Part shown: one piece after another, positions 1-8,806 of the stretch
How the letters are laid out: every line of letters starts with the position of its first letter
Position numbering within the stretch: position 1 is the first letter of the stretch
Origin: Betaproteobacteria bacterium
GTDB lineage: Bacteria > Pseudomonadota > Gammaproteobacteria > Burkholderiales > WYBJ01
Assembly (NCBI GenBank): GCA_009377585.1
Contig: WHTS01000031.1
Location: 1-57,280 of the forward strand
Direction: 5' to 3'
Length of the DNA: 57,280 bases
Notes under the pieces: model-generated
What the model was told of the DNA's origin: nothing
The model's database searches: none
Seen by the model: the letters and a program-made list of their open reading frames with translations, nothing else
Made by a program: the position numbers and the translations under genes

Positions 1-74
1 TAAGCCCTGACCAGGCGCAGGCGGCCTTGTCGCTCGAGCACGCACGCCAGGAGCAGGCGCGGCATCTGCGATGA
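1..74 (+). CDS. C-terminal end of an unidentified protein (partial)
   Basis: The third forward frame is open from the window edge to a TGA at 72-74 and encodes about 23 residues rich in Ala, Gln, Glu and Arg, ending in ARHLR. The composition looks like the hydrophilic tail of a real protein, and a new small gene with its own ribosome binding site follows 58 bases later. The product cannot be named because the rest lies outside the window. Confidence 0.35.
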   Translation, partial: SPDQAQAALSLEHARQEQARHLR

Positions 75-132
75 CAGCCGGGCACAGGCCGTGCTCTGTC
101 CCGTCGTCACAAACCACCGCCAAGGAAACGTC

Positions 133-210
133 ATGGGCAAGTACCTGATCGCCTGGATTCTCGGTGTCCCGGCATTCGTGCTGGTCATCATCTACCTGCT
201 CTTCAATTAG
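133..210 (+). CDS. 25-residue single-pass membrane microprotein
   Basis: The ORF starts MGKYLIAWILGVPAF and ends YLLFN. It is almost entirely one hydrophobic segment preceded by a single Lys, so it should insert in the inner membrane. A purine-rich AAGGAAA lies 6 bases before the ATG. Small proteins with the same look (short basic start, ILGVP, aromatic end) occur in Betaproteobacteria as uncharacterised membrane peptides; that resemblance is from memory. Function is unknown. Confidence 0.5.
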   Translation: MGKYLIAWILGVPAFVLVIIYLLFN

Positions 211-299
211 ACACCAGCCACCGCCGCGGAGCGGTAACGCTCTCATCCGGCATGCCGTCGGATATGCCGCGGACATCGCGAAGTGCCCAGGGAAGAAAA

Positions 300-1467
300 A
301 TGTGGTCCGCTGCAACCTGGCTCGGCCGCGCGGCGACGATCGCGACGCTTACCGCTCTGGCAGGCTGTGCGACCACCTTACCCGTCGTGTCCTCCACCAC
401 CGGCAAAGCGCAATCCGGGCGTAAACCCGCAGTCGTCACCGTTGCCCCGGCCACGTCGGACGGAAAGCGGGTGTTGGGCGCCGCAGAGTCCACCGTGGTG
501 GTCGAGCGTATCGAGAAAGACACGACCAGCGAGCTGCTCGCGCGCCATCTGGCGTACGTCGAGGAACATGTCGAGCGTCCGTTGCTGGTCGGCAACCGTT
601 CTCGTTTGCTGGTCGACGGTCCGCAGACGCACAAAGCGATGTTCAAGGCAATTGCTGCGGCTCGGGAATCGATCGATCTGGAGACTTACATTCTCGAAGC
701 CGGGGAGCTCGGCGACCGGCTCGCGGAGCTTCTCACCGAGCGACGCAGCCACGGCGTCAGCGTGCGGGTCCTGTACGACGGGATCGGGTCGCTGAAAACG
801 CCCAAGGAATACTTCGAGCGTCTCGAAGCGGCCGACATTGCGGTGTGTGTGTTCAACCCCATCAAGCCCACCGAGGACAAGCCGCGGCTATCGATTCACA
901 ACCGCGACCACCGCAAGATCCTGGTGGTGGACCAGCGTGTCGCCTTCACCGGCGGCATCAACATCAGCAGCGTCTACTCCTCGGGCTCGTTCGGAAAATC
1001 GCGCACTCCTTCGGAAGAAATCGGCTGGCGCGACACGCACATCGAGCTCGAAGGGCCCGTGGTGACGGAATTCTCCCGCCTGTTCGATTCAGCGTGGCAA
1101 GCGCAAAACTGCGAGGGCGCGCCGGCCATGCGCGCACGCCCGGCGCCGAAACCCGCCGGCAACGAAACCATGCGCGTCATCGCGCAAGACCCGCAAACCA
1201 AGCGCAACGAGGTCTATGTCGAGGTCCTTTCGGCAATCGGCCATGCCGAGCAGCGCGCCTGGCTCACCTTCGGTTACTTCGTGCCCGATCCGCAAACCGT
1301 CGCCGCGCTCAAGGGCGCAGCCGCGCGCGGCGTGGATGTGCGTCTCATGGTTCCGAGCAAGAGCGATGTCTGGCTCGGACGAGATCACGCTGCAAACCTG
1401 GCGCGCGCGTGGCCTCGGTAGTCGCTTCAAGGAAGCCTTCGCCCGCATCTGGGCTTATTACCTGTGA
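300..1467 (+). pseudogene. Phospholipase D / cardiolipin synthase family lipoprotein, internally deleted
   Basis: Starting at ATG 300 (GGGAAGAA just upstream), the protein opens with a lipoprotein signal ending LTALAGC (Cys23) and then a PLD domain. The first HKD motif is intact (H204, K206, D211, followed by GGIN). The second HKD half is missing: after SKSDVW the frame runs into a stop at 1421. The normal C-terminal tail of such enzymes (SDEITLQTWRARGLGSRF, ending at 1467) continues in the next frame. The simplest reading is an internal deletion of roughly 80-100 codons plus a frame change, removing one of the two catalytic motifs. PLD enzymes need both, so the product should be inactive. 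A misassembly is possible. Confidence 0.75.
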
Positions 1468-1535
1468 GCGGGCGCGCGCGTTGCGATATTCGTGTGGCGA
1501 CATTTACATTTCGCTCAAACGACAGGAGAAAGACT

Positions 1536-1754
1536 ATGAATATCAAAGCTTGGATTACAGTGGCTGCATTGACTCTGGGCTCCGTGGGGTGCGCGACCTA
1601 CGATGGCATGTCGAGTGCGGAGAAGGGCGCTCTGGTCGGCGCCGGAGTAGGGGCAGTTGGCGGTGCGGCCGTCTCCGGTGGCGGCGTGCTGGGCACTGCG
1701 GCGGGCGCAGCCGCGGGCGGCCTGATCGGCAACGAGGTCGGTAAGCGCCGCTAA
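1536..1754 (+). CDS. Glycine-zipper outer-membrane lipoprotein (OsmB-like)
   Basis: This 72-residue protein starts MNIKAWITVAALTLGSVGC, a lipoprotein signal with its lipobox Cys at residue 19. It is followed by Gly/Ala-rich glycine-zipper repeats (GALVGAGVGAVGGAA, GTAAGAAAGGLIGNEVG) and ends in KRR. AGGAGA 6 bases upstream fixes the start at 1536 rather than the earlier in-frame ATG. Such proteins are small envelope lipoproteins, often stress-induced; the exact role here is unknown. Confidence 0.75.
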   Translation: MNIKAWITVAALTLGSVGCATYDGMSSAEKGALVGAGVGAVGGAAVSGGGVLGTAAGAAAGGLIGNEVGKRR

Positions 1755-1832
1755 GCCGAATCCCACAGGCATGCAAGCGCACATAGCAATGCGCAGCTCG
1801 CGCCGTATGCCGCGATACTCACGAGGGTCGTC

Positions 1833-2018
1833 ATGTCGAACATGGCCATCTATCTGATCGGCGTCGTCATCCTGATCGGCGGGCTGGCGTGGGGTGCGAG
1901 CGTCGCCGGGCTGTCACCCACCTGGATCGCGGTCGGCGCGCTGGTGCTCCTGGGCGCCGGTATCGTCGGCGCGGTGGGACGCACGCGCCGGCCCGAGCAC
2001 TCGCCGAACGACGAGTAG
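1833..2018 (+). CDS. Small two-helix membrane protein
   Basis: The 61-residue product has two hydrophobic segments (about residues 5-25 and 30-50, Gly-rich) and a hydrophilic Arg/Glu-rich tail. GAGGGT precedes the ATG by 4 bases. No family was recognised. It follows the glycine-zipper gene on the same strand and is followed by two strong hairpins that probably end the transcript. Confidence 0.55.
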   Translation: MSNMAIYLIGVVILIGGLAWGASVAGLSPTWIAVGALVLLGAGIVGAVGRTRRPEHSPNDE

Positions 2019-2028
2019 TCTCAATCCA

Positions 2029-2087
2029 GGCCGTCGTTGCGACGGCCACTGCCTGCGATGCGCATGGCGTTACGCCATGCGCATTTT
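2029..2087 (+). terminator. Two tandem hairpins, second with a short T run
   Basis: The first hairpin is GGCCGTCG/CGACGGCC with a TTG loop (2029-2047). The second has a perfect 12-bp stem, ATGCGCATGGCG/CGCCATGCGCAT, with a TTA loop (2058-2084), followed by TTT. It lies directly after the small membrane protein gene and probably ends that transcript. Confidence 0.6.
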
Positions 2088-2103
2088 CGCATCCTGTTCC
2101 GCT

Positions 2104-2164
2104 CGCCGCGCCCCCACTCGCGGCAACCCCGCAACGCCGCGCCCCCACTCGCGGCAACCCCGCA
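2104..2164 (+). repeat. Two-copy 31-bp tandem repeat
   Basis: A 30-base unit beginning CGCCGCGCCCCCACTCGCGG occurs at 2104-2133 and again, identical, at 2135-2164. It lies in the noncoding stretch before the molybdenum hydroxylase genes. No function was identified. Confidence 0.8.
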
Positions 2165-2302
2165 TGGAGAGCCGCCGTCTTGGCTCGCTCGTGCGCTATC
2201 AGGGCAGTGGTTCCGCGGCCCACGGTCTCCTCGAAAGATTCATGGCGGCCGTCGCCTTCCCCGGCTCGGGCCATTACAATGCTCCACCATGGAGGAACCG
2301 TC

Positions 2303-2779
2303 ATGCCCGAAAGCTATGAGCTCAGCGTCAACGGCAAGTCCTGCAGCGTGCAAGCCGAGGGCGATACGCCGCTGCTATACATCCTGCGCAACGATTTGAA
2401 GCTCAAGGGCGCCCGCTACGGCTGCGGGGTCGGCCAATGCGGCGCCTGCGCCGTGATCATGGACGGCAAGGACATCTTCTCCTGCGATACGCCGCTGTGG
2501 GCCGTCGCCGGCAAATCGATCACCACGGTCGAGGGCTTGGGCACGCGCGACAAGCCGCACGCATTGCAGCAAGCGTTCATCGACGAGCAGGCCGCGCAAT
2601 GCGGCTACTGCATCACCGGAATCATCATGGCCGCCAAGGCGCTGCTCGACCGTACGGCGCATCCCACCGATGCCGAGATCGATGCCGCTCTGGAACGTCA
2701 CTTGTGCCGCTGCGGCACCCACAATCGCATCCGGCGTGCCATCCACCGCGCCGCGCAGGCGCTGGGAGAGGACCAATGA
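2303..2779 (+). CDS. (2Fe-2S) subunit of a molybdenum hydroxylase (isoquinoline 1-oxidoreductase alpha-like)
   Basis: This 158-residue protein carries the two iron-sulfur clusters that pass electrons from the molybdenum subunit. The plant-ferredoxin-type cluster ligands are C41, C46, C49 and C61 (GCGVGQCGAC). The second cluster ligands are C100, C103, C135 and C137 (CGYC, CRC). A GGAGG 7 bases before ATG 2303 fixes the start. Its stop overlaps the start of the large subunit (ATGA), so the two are translationally coupled. The length and the lack of an FAD domain fit the two-subunit IorA/CoxS type. The substrate is unknown. Confidence 0.88.
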   Translation: MPESYELSVNGKSCSVQAEGDTPLLYILRNDLKLKGARYGCGVGQCGACAVIMDGKDIFSCDTPLWAVAGKSITTVEGLGTRDKPHALQQAFIDEQAAQCGYCITGIIMAAKALLDRTAHPTDAEIDAALERHLCRCGTHNRIRRAIHRAAQALGEDQ

Positions 2780-4902
2780 GCGCCGCTGCCGAAAAACCGG
2801 TCCTGCCCGGCAGCCTCAATACCAACCGCAGCCTCGGTCGCTGGATCCGTTTCGATCCCGATGCGACCGTCGGCGTGCGCGTGGGCAAGGTCGAGATCGG
2901 CCAGGGGATTCTCACGGCGCTGGGGCAGATTGCGGCCGACGAGCTCGATCTGCGCCTGGACCAGGTTCGCATCCTCACGGCGAACACCGAGTCGAATCCC
3001 AACGAGGGTATGACGAGCGGCAGCCGTTCGGTGGAGGAATCGGGCGAGGCGGTGCGTTATGCCTGCGCCGAGGTGCGTGCGCTCTTTCTGGAAGCGGCGG
3101 CGCGCCGGCTCGGCGTTTCGATCGAGAAGCTGCAGGTCGCCGAGGGAATCTTCCATGCCGACGGGAGGCAGGCCACTTACTGGGACCTGGCCGCCGGGAT
3201 CGATCTCGGCCTCGAAGCGAGCGGCCAGGTGAGCCCGAAGCAGGCGGCCGACCTCACGCTCGTGGGTCGCGCGGCGCCGCGAATCGACCTGCCGGCGAAA
3301 GTCTTCGGCGAGCCATCGTACGTGCAAGATCTCGACCTGCCCGGCATGGCGCACGGGCGCGTGGTGCGACCGGCTAACTATTCGGCGACGCTGCGCTCGA
3401 TGGACGAAGCGGCGGTGCGCGCGCTGCCCGGCGTGATCGCGGTCGTGCGCGACGGCAACTTCCTCGGCGTCGTGGCCGAGCGCGAAGAACAGGCGATTCG
3501 CGCGCAAGCGGCGCTTGAAAAGAGCTGCATTTGGGATGCGCCGCAGAAGCTTCCCGGCGAAGCGCAGATCTACGACTACCTGCTCGGCCGTCCGGTCGAA
3601 ACCGAAGTCGTCAGCGACAAGAACGACGCAGCCGCCAAGAGCCGTGCCAAGGTGACGGTCGAAGCCATTTACCGCAAGCCGTACATCGCACACGCTTCGA
3701 TCGGCCCGTCGTGCGCCGTCGCGCGCTACGACGGCAATCGCTACGAGATCTGGAGCCATAGCCAGGGCATCTTCCCGTTGCGCGGCGACATGGTGAAGTG
3801 CCTGCGCGTGCCCGCCGAGCGCATCGTCGTGCACCACGCCGACGGCTCGGGATGCTACGGCCATAACGGCGCCGACGATGTCGCGCTCGATGCTGCCCTG
3901 CTTGCCCGCGCGGCGAGCCCGCGCCCGGTGAAGGTGCAATGGATGCGCGAGGAGGAGTTCAACTGGGAGCCGTTCGGCCCGGCGATGGTGATGAAGCTCG
4001 CGGCCTCGCTCGACCAAGCCGGCAACGTGGTCGACTGGAATCACGACGTCTGGAGCAATCCGCATAGCAATCGCTCCGGCCGCGGCGCCGGGTCCACGCT
4101 GATCGCCGCGCCGCATCTGGCCGATCCCGTCCCCGTGTCGCCCCCGGTCGACATGCCGCTGCCCGCCGGCGCAAGCCATCGCAATGCCATACCACTGTAC
4201 GACTTCCCGAGCCAGCGCGTGGCGCGCCATCTCATCACCGATACGCCGCTTCGCATCTCGGCCTTGCGCGCACTGGGCGGGTTCGCCAACGTGTTCGCCA
4301 TCGAATCGATGATGGACGAGCTTGCGGCCGGTTGCGGCGCCGACCCGGTGGCGTTTCGCCTGCGGCATCTGAAGGACCCGCGCGGCCGGGCGGTGATCGA
4401 GCGCGCAGCGCAAATGGCCGCCTGGAAAGCGGGCGAAAAGGGCGACGGCGTGCGCGGGCGCGGGATCGGGTTCTGCAAGTACAAGAACCTCGGTTCCTAT
4501 TGCGCGGTTGTCGTGGAAGTCGAGCTGGAACAGGGCCTGCGAGTCGTGCGCGCGTGGGCCGCGGTCGACGTCGGACGCGTGGTCAATCCCGACGGCGTCA
4601 TCAACCAGATCGAGGGCGGGATCGTGCAGGCCACGAGCTGGACGCTCAAGGAGGCGGTGCGCTTCGACACCAGCTTCGTCACCTCGCGCCAGTGGGAAGA
4701 CTATCCCATCCTCACCTTCGGCGAAGCGCCGCAGGTGAAGGTGGAATTGATCGACCGCCCCGAACAGCCGTCCAAGGGCGCGGGCGAAGGCGCGCAGGGA
4801 CCGACCGGCGGCGCGATCGCCAACGCTCTGTTCAACGCGACCGGCGTGCGGGTGCGGGAGCTGCCGCTGACGCGCGAGCGGATCGTTGGCGCGATGAGCT
4901 AG
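2776..4902 (+). CDS. Molybdopterin-binding large subunit of a molybdenum hydroxylase (isoquinoline 1-oxidoreductase beta-like)
   Basis: This 708-residue subunit should bind the molybdenum cofactor and hydroxylate a carbonyl or N-heterocycle. It opens directly with the cofactor-binding region (RVGKVEIGQGILTALGQIAADEL), and the central part has the aldehyde oxidase/xanthine dehydrogenase hammerhead fold. Near the end GAGEGAQGPTGGAIANAL contains the conserved catalytic Glu of the family. No Tat twin-arginine signal is visible at the start, unlike many IorB proteins. No FAD subunit or XdhC-type maturation gene lies in the window, so the electron acceptor is probably a cytochrome or another carrier. 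Genes downstream suggest a catabolic role. Confidence 0.85.
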   Translation: MSAAAEKPVLPGSLNTNRSLGRWIRFDPDATVGVRVGKVEIGQGILTALGQIAADELDLRLDQVRILTANTESNPNEGMTSGSRSVEESGEAVRYACAEVRALFLEAAARRLGVSIEKLQVAEGIFHADGRQATYWDLAAGIDLGLEASGQVSPKQAADLTLVGRAAPRIDLPAKVFGEPSYVQDLDLPGMAHGRVVRPANYSATLRSMDEAAVRALPGVIAVVRDGNFLGVVAEREEQAIRAQAALEKSCIWDAPQKLPGEAQIYDYLLGRPVETEVVSDKNDAAAKSRAKVTVEAIYRKPYIAHASIGPSCAVARYDGNRYEIWSHSQGIFPLRGDMVKCLRVPAERIVVHHADGSGCYGHNGADDVALDAALLARAASPRPVKVQWMREEEFNWEPFGPAMVMKLAASLDQAGNVVDWNHDVWSNPHSNRSGRGAGSTLIAAPHLADPVPVSPPVDMPLPAGASHRNAIPLYDFPSQRVARHLITDTPLRISALRALGGFANVFAIESMMDELAAGCGADPVAFRLRHLKDPRGRAVIERAAQMAAWKAGEKGDGVRGRGIGFCKYKNLGSYCAVVVEVELEQGLRVVRAWAAVDVGRVVNPDGVINQIEGGIVQATSWTLKEAVRFDTSFVTSRQWEDYPILTFGEAPQVKVELIDRPEQPSKGAGEGAQGPTGGAIANALFNATGVRVRELPLTRERIVGAMS

Positions 4903-4931
4903 TGTGGTGAATCGTAAATTCGTTGTAATTC

Positions 4932-5000
4932 GTCATTCCCGCGCAAGCGGGAATCCAGAACGAGACTCCGCCTGGACCCCCGCGTTCGCGGGGGTGACGA
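4932..5000. repeat. REP-like palindromic intergenic repeat, copy 1
   Basis: The element begins GTCATTCCCGCGCAAGCGGG and ends with the reverse-type arm CCCCCGCGTTCGCGGGGGTGACGA. It forms two hairpins within larger inverted ends. A related copy lies at 42377-42459. Such elements are widely dispersed between genes in Beta- and Gammaproteobacteria. Confidence 0.75.
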
Positions 5001-5094
5001 ACTTCTGACTCAGGACACTAGCGGGACGTATACCCGCACCGGACGCTGAACCAGCCCGGCATCCGGGCGATACTCACCTACTCGGAGATTCTCG

Positions 5095-6111
5095 ATGCGT
5101 GTACTCATCTACGGCGCCGGCGCGATCGGCAGTTATCTCGGCGGCATCCTGTCGGCGGCCGGCAACGACGTGACGCTGCTCACGCGCGGAGCGCAGCACG
5201 AGGCTTTGTCGACGCGCGGACTGGTTCTCAAGGGCAAGCGCAGCGGCCGGCCGGATCCGATCCGGGTCCATGCGGTTCGTCCGGGCGAGGAGAAGCCGCC
5301 CTACGACATCGTGTTCGTCACGCTCAAGGCGCACCAGATCGCGCCCAACGCCGAGCACATCGCCTCGATGCGCAGCAAGGACGGCTGCTTCGTATTTCTG
5401 CAGAACGGACTGCCGTGGTGGTATTTCGATGGCATCGATTCGCCCTACGCGGGCACCCGGCTGAAAACGCTCGATGTCGACGGCACGCTCGCGCGAGTTT
5501 TCCCCGCCGAAACGATCGTCGGCGGCGTGGTGTTTCTGCCGACGACGACGGGAGGACCGGGCGTGCTCACGGTGGCCGATCTGCCGTCGGACCGCATGGT
5601 GATCGGAGAAGTGGATAACAGCCGCAGCCGGCGGCTGGAAGACATCGTCGCGATGGTGGGCGCCGCGGGCTGGAAGAGCGAGATCAGCACCGACATACGC
5701 GGCGCGAAGTGGGGCAAGATGGCCGGCAATTCGGTGTGGAACCCTCTTTGCGCGCTGACGCAGGCGAGCAACAACGAAATCGCGATCTATCCGCCGGCGC
5801 GCGAGCTGGCCGTGGCAATGATGAAGGAAGTGATCGCGGTGGCCCAGTCGGTCGGGGCGAAGCTGAACGTCGACGTCGACAAGACAGTGGCCGAGGTCGC
5901 GAGCCGACCCGCGATGCTGTCCTCGACGCTCGGGGACGTGCGCGCCGGGCGCCAGCTCGAGCTGGCGGCGCTGGATCTCGCAATCATCGAGATGGGCGAG
6001 CTGACCGGCGTGCCGACACCGAACCTGAGGGCGATTACCGCCTGCGCCGGCGTGCTCGACGAGCGCATCGTCAAGGACGGCGTCGCGATCCGGCCGGTCG
6101 CGGTGCGCTGA
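5095..6111 (+). CDS. Ketopantoate reductase family (PanE/ApbA-like) oxidoreductase
   Basis: This 338-residue protein has an N-terminal Rossmann fold with the nucleotide motif GAGAIGSYLGG (residues 7-17) and the C-terminal helical domain of 2-dehydropantoate 2-reductases. The conserved KWGKMAGN segment supplies the catalytic Lys, and SSTLGDVRAGRQLELAAL carries the family Glu. Such enzymes reduce a 2-oxo acid with NAD(P)H. The neighbours are catabolic and no pan genes are nearby, so a role outside pantothenate synthesis is likely. CTCGGAGATTCTCG precedes the ATG. Confidence 0.82.
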   Translation: MRVLIYGAGAIGSYLGGILSAAGNDVTLLTRGAQHEALSTRGLVLKGKRSGRPDPIRVHAVRPGEEKPPYDIVFVTLKAHQIAPNAEHIASMRSKDGCFVFLQNGLPWWYFDGIDSPYAGTRLKTLDVDGTLARVFPAETIVGGVVFLPTTTGGPGVLTVADLPSDRMVIGEVDNSRSRRLEDIVAMVGAAGWKSEISTDIRGAKWGKMAGNSVWNPLCALTQASNNEIAIYPPARELAVAMMKEVIAVAQSVGAKLNVDVDKTVAEVASRPAMLSSTLGDVRAGRQLELAALDLAIIEMGELTGVPTPNLRAITACAGVLDERIVKDGVAIRPVAVR

Positions 6112-6127
6112 TTCGGAGCAGCGGCGG

Positions 6128-6922
6128 GTGAGCGCGACACCGGAGCCGGTGATTCTCGGCCGCATCGAGGCGCGCAAGGAAGGCGGGCGCGTCGCCTACG
6201 TGACGATCAACAATCCGGCCAAGCGCAACGCATTGGCGGCCGAGGACCGGGCGAAGCTCGCAGCCACCATGCGCGAGCTGGCGCAGGACCCGGAGCTTCG
6301 CGTCGCAGTCATCACCGGTGCGGGCGACAAGTCCTTCATCGGCGGCGCCAACATCGGGCAGATGTCGACGTTTCCCAATCCCGACGCCGCTGCCGAAGGC
6401 AGCCGCATGACGCATCTCGCCTGCGACAGCATGCGCCGCATGCCGGTGCCGGTGATTGCGCGCATCAACGGATATTGCCTCGGCACCGGGATGGAGATCG
6501 CCGCGTCCTGCGACCTGCGCGTCGGCTCCGACAATGCGCTGTTCGGCATGCCGGAGGTGCGGCACGGCATTCCGTCCGGCATGGAAGCGTGCCTGCTGCC
6601 GCGCCTGATCGGCTGGGGCAAAACGATGGAGCTGGTTTTCACCGGCAAGATGATCGATGCAGCCGAAGCGCACCGCTGCGGCTTTCTCGAGCGCCTGGTG
6701 GCACCGGACGCGCTCGACGAAGCGGTCGAATACTGGGTCGAAGCCATCATCACGGCCGGCCCGCGCGCGATCCGGCTGCAGAAAGCGCTGCACGCCGACT
6801 GGGAGCGCATGGCAATCGCCGATGCGGTTCAGCGCGGCATCGAGGCGATCGGGAAGGCGCACATGACCGACGAGCCGCGGCGGCTCATGCAAGCGTTCCT
6901 GGAACGCCGGCAGAAGCGCTGA
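6128..6922 (+). CDS. Enoyl-CoA hydratase/isomerase family protein
   Basis: The 264-residue protein has the crotonase fold. SFIGGANIGQM forms the first half of the oxyanion hole, and FGMPEVRHGIPSGMEACLL carries the usual catalytic Glu in the PE pair. The start is a GTG at 6128, 16 bases after the previous stop, so the gene is probably in the same operon as the ketopantoate-reductase-like gene. It would hydrate or isomerise a CoA thioester; the substrate cannot be told. Confidence 0.85.
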   Translation: MSATPEPVILGRIEARKEGGRVAYVTINNPAKRNALAAEDRAKLAATMRELAQDPELRVAVITGAGDKSFIGGANIGQMSTFPNPDAAAEGSRMTHLACDSMRRMPVPVIARINGYCLGTGMEIAASCDLRVGSDNALFGMPEVRHGIPSGMEACLLPRLIGWGKTMELVFTGKMIDAAEAHRCGFLERLVAPDALDEAVEYWVEAIITAGPRAIRLQKALHADWERMAIADAVQRGIEAIGKAHMTDEPRRLMQAFLERRQKR

Positions 6923-7002
6923 ACGCGCAACAAGCCACGACCCGCGCATCCGGGACGGTATCTGATCTGGCCCCACAACCATTTACACGCACGGAGGCGT
7001 TC

Positions 7003-7377
7003 ATGTCCGAATCGGCCAAGCAAGCATTCGAGCAAGCATCGTTGGGGGCACAGAACACGGCCTACGAGAAGATCGCCCGGCTGGATCCCGAATACTTCGA
7101 GAAGTTGAAGGGCTTGTACGTGGATGCCACCTTCGGCCGGGAGGGCGCGCTGCCCAGGAAGATACGGGAGCTGATCATGGTCGGAATCACCTGCGCGCTG
7201 AACAGGCCGCGCGGGGTGCGCCTGCACAGCGAACGGGCGCTCGCGCTCGGCGCCACGCCGCGCGAGGTGCTGGAAGCGATGGAAACAGCCGCCATTCCCG
7301 GTGGCATGCCCGGGCTGTGGCTGGGCGTGGAAACGCTGGACGAGATCCTGCAGCGCAAGGGTATCGCGCTCGAGTGA
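7003..7377 (+). CDS. Carboxymuconolactone decarboxylase / AhpD-like protein without the redox CxxC
   Basis: This 124-residue protein has the all-helical CMD core, including KIRELIMVGITCALN and the helix RGVRLHSERALALGATPREVLEAMETA. The His of the family's CxxCxxxH motif is present, but the two Cys positions are Arg and Gly. It should therefore not act as a thiol peroxidase and resembles the non-redox decarboxylase/lactonase-type members. GGAGG lies 5 bases before ATG 7003. It is the last plus-strand gene of the catabolic block. Confidence 0.78.
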   Translation: MSESAKQAFEQASLGAQNTAYEKIARLDPEYFEKLKGLYVDATFGREGALPRKIRELIMVGITCALNRPRGVRLHSERALALGATPREVLEAMETAAIPGGMPGLWLGVETLDEILQRKGIALE

Positions 7378-7549
7378 GCGGCAATCAGCCTGAGCGGATG
7401 ACAGCCGCAGGTGTCCAGCTTGGACGCCCACGCGCTCGCCGACCTTCGCCCAACCTTCCGATCCCGATGCCGGGCTTCTCAGCCCCATGACGTTTGCAAT
7501 CATTCACGGTGGCGCCGTGAACGCCGGCTGAGCTTCCCGAGAACGAGAA

Positions 7550-8719
7550 CTACGCCGCCGCTTCGAGAAGCTCCAGCACCTGCTCGGCGGAGGTGATCCG
7601 GCGCGGATTGGTGTGCAGCCAGCTGTCATGCAGCGCGTTGGCCGCGATGACGGGAAACTGCTCGGCCCCGACGCCGACCTCGGACAGCCGGCCGGGCAAG
7701 CCGAGCTCGGCCACCAGCGCGGCGATCACGTCGCCCGCCTCCTCGCCCGGATGTCCCATCGCCGCGGCCACCAGGCGCTGGCGCTCGGCGTTCACCGCCC
7801 GGTTGTAGCGCAACACGTGCGGCAGCATGACGCACGAGGTGTAGCCGTGAGCAACGCCGCAGGTTCCTCCGAGCACGTGCCCGATCGCATGGCTTGCGCC
7901 CATCTGCGCCCCGCCCTGCCGGCCCGCCATCGAGAGCCAGATGCCGAGCTGGCAATCGAGCCGCGCTTCCAGGTCGGCCGGATCGCGCTTCACCCGCCGC
8001 AGCGCCTGGCTCAGCAGCTTCAACGCCTGAACATAGCTCGGATCGCCCACGGGACTGGAGAACGGCGAGCACAGCCCCTCGGTCGCATGATCGAGCGCGC
8101 GGATTCCGCTCGACAGCCACACCCACAGCGGCGTGTGCACGGTAGGCGCGGGATCGAAAATGGTCACGCGCGGCACGATCAGCGGATGGCGGAAACTATG
8201 CTTCTCCTTGACCCGGGTGTCGGTGCAGCCGGCCTGCGCGTTGAACTCGCCCGCCGAGAGTGTCGTCGGAATGGCGACCTGCCGCACCGTGGGACCGTCG
8301 AAGCTCGGGATGCTGCGCGTGCCGTCGGCTTTCACCACTGTACGGAAGCGATCGAAGTCGTCCGGCGCGCGGATGTCGTGGCGCAGGCAGAGCTGCACCA
8401 TCTTGCCGGCGTCGGTGCACGACCCGCCGCCGAAGGTCACGATCAGATCCGCAGCCACCGAGCGCGCCGCCGCGGCCGCCTCGAGCACGGCGTCTCGCGG
8501 CGTGTGCGCAGGCATGCGGTCGTACTGCCCCGCATGGCGGCTGCCGAGCGCAGCCCGCACCTTGACGACCTCGTCCGTGGTGCGGTTCATGGTCCCGCTC
8601 ACGATGAGAAAGACACGCTGCGCGCCGAGCCGCTCGGCTTCCTCGCGCAAGGCCTGCGCCGCCGGTTGGCCGTAGACGATCCGCTCGATCGCGGGAAATA
8701 CCAATACGCCTGAACGCAT
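7550..8719 (-). CDS. Iron-containing alcohol dehydrogenase (maleylacetate-reductase-like)
   Basis: This 389-residue protein belongs to the group III metal alcohol dehydrogenases. The nucleotide-binding loop is DLIVTFGGGSCTDAGKM, and the metal ligands are visible as DHATEGL, GASHAIGHVLGG and VAHGYTS. ATG 8719 is chosen because GGGGAG lies just upstream; the open frame extends much further through polB on the other strand, which is accidental. Maleylacetate reductases and related dehydrogenases belong here, fitting a role in aromatic or heterocycle breakdown, but the substrate is inferred only. Confidence 0.85.
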   Translation of the reverse strand: MRSGVLVFPAIERIVYGQPAAQALREEAERLGAQRVFLIVSGTMNRTTDEVVKVRAALGSRHAGQYDRMPAHTPRDAVLEAAAAARSVAADLIVTFGGGSCTDAGKMVQLCLRHDIRAPDDFDRFRTVVKADGTRSIPSFDGPTVRQVAIPTTLSAGEFNAQAGCTDTRVKEKHSFRHPLIVPRVTIFDPAPTVHTPLWVWLSSGIRALDHATEGLCSPFSSPVGDPSYVQALKLLSQALRRVKRDPADLEARLDCQLGIWLSMAGRQGGAQMGASHAIGHVLGGTCGVAHGYTSCVMLPHVLRYNRAVNAERQRLVAAAMGHPGEEAGDVIAALVAELGLPGRLSEVGVGAEQFPVIAANALHDSWLHTNPRRITSAEQVLELLEAAA

Positions 8720-8806
8720 GCCGCTCTCCCCTGCCTTGGCGCTGGAATGATAACCGGGCGCGGCCCATTCGGTGCCGGCTGCGTGCGAATGAGGCACACT
8801 ACGTCG

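Noticed and set aside
2104-2164. Possible CRISPR-like repeat
   Set aside because: Only two directly adjacent copies with a one-base gap and no spacers; no cas genes.
2698-4413. 571-codon minus-strand frame opposite the molybdenum subunit
   Set aside because: Low-complexity Arg/His-rich translation, antisense to a well-supported gene.
7504-7520. Short palindrome TCACGG/CCGTGA between convergent genes
   Set aside because: Only 6 bp with no T run; insufficient for a terminator call.
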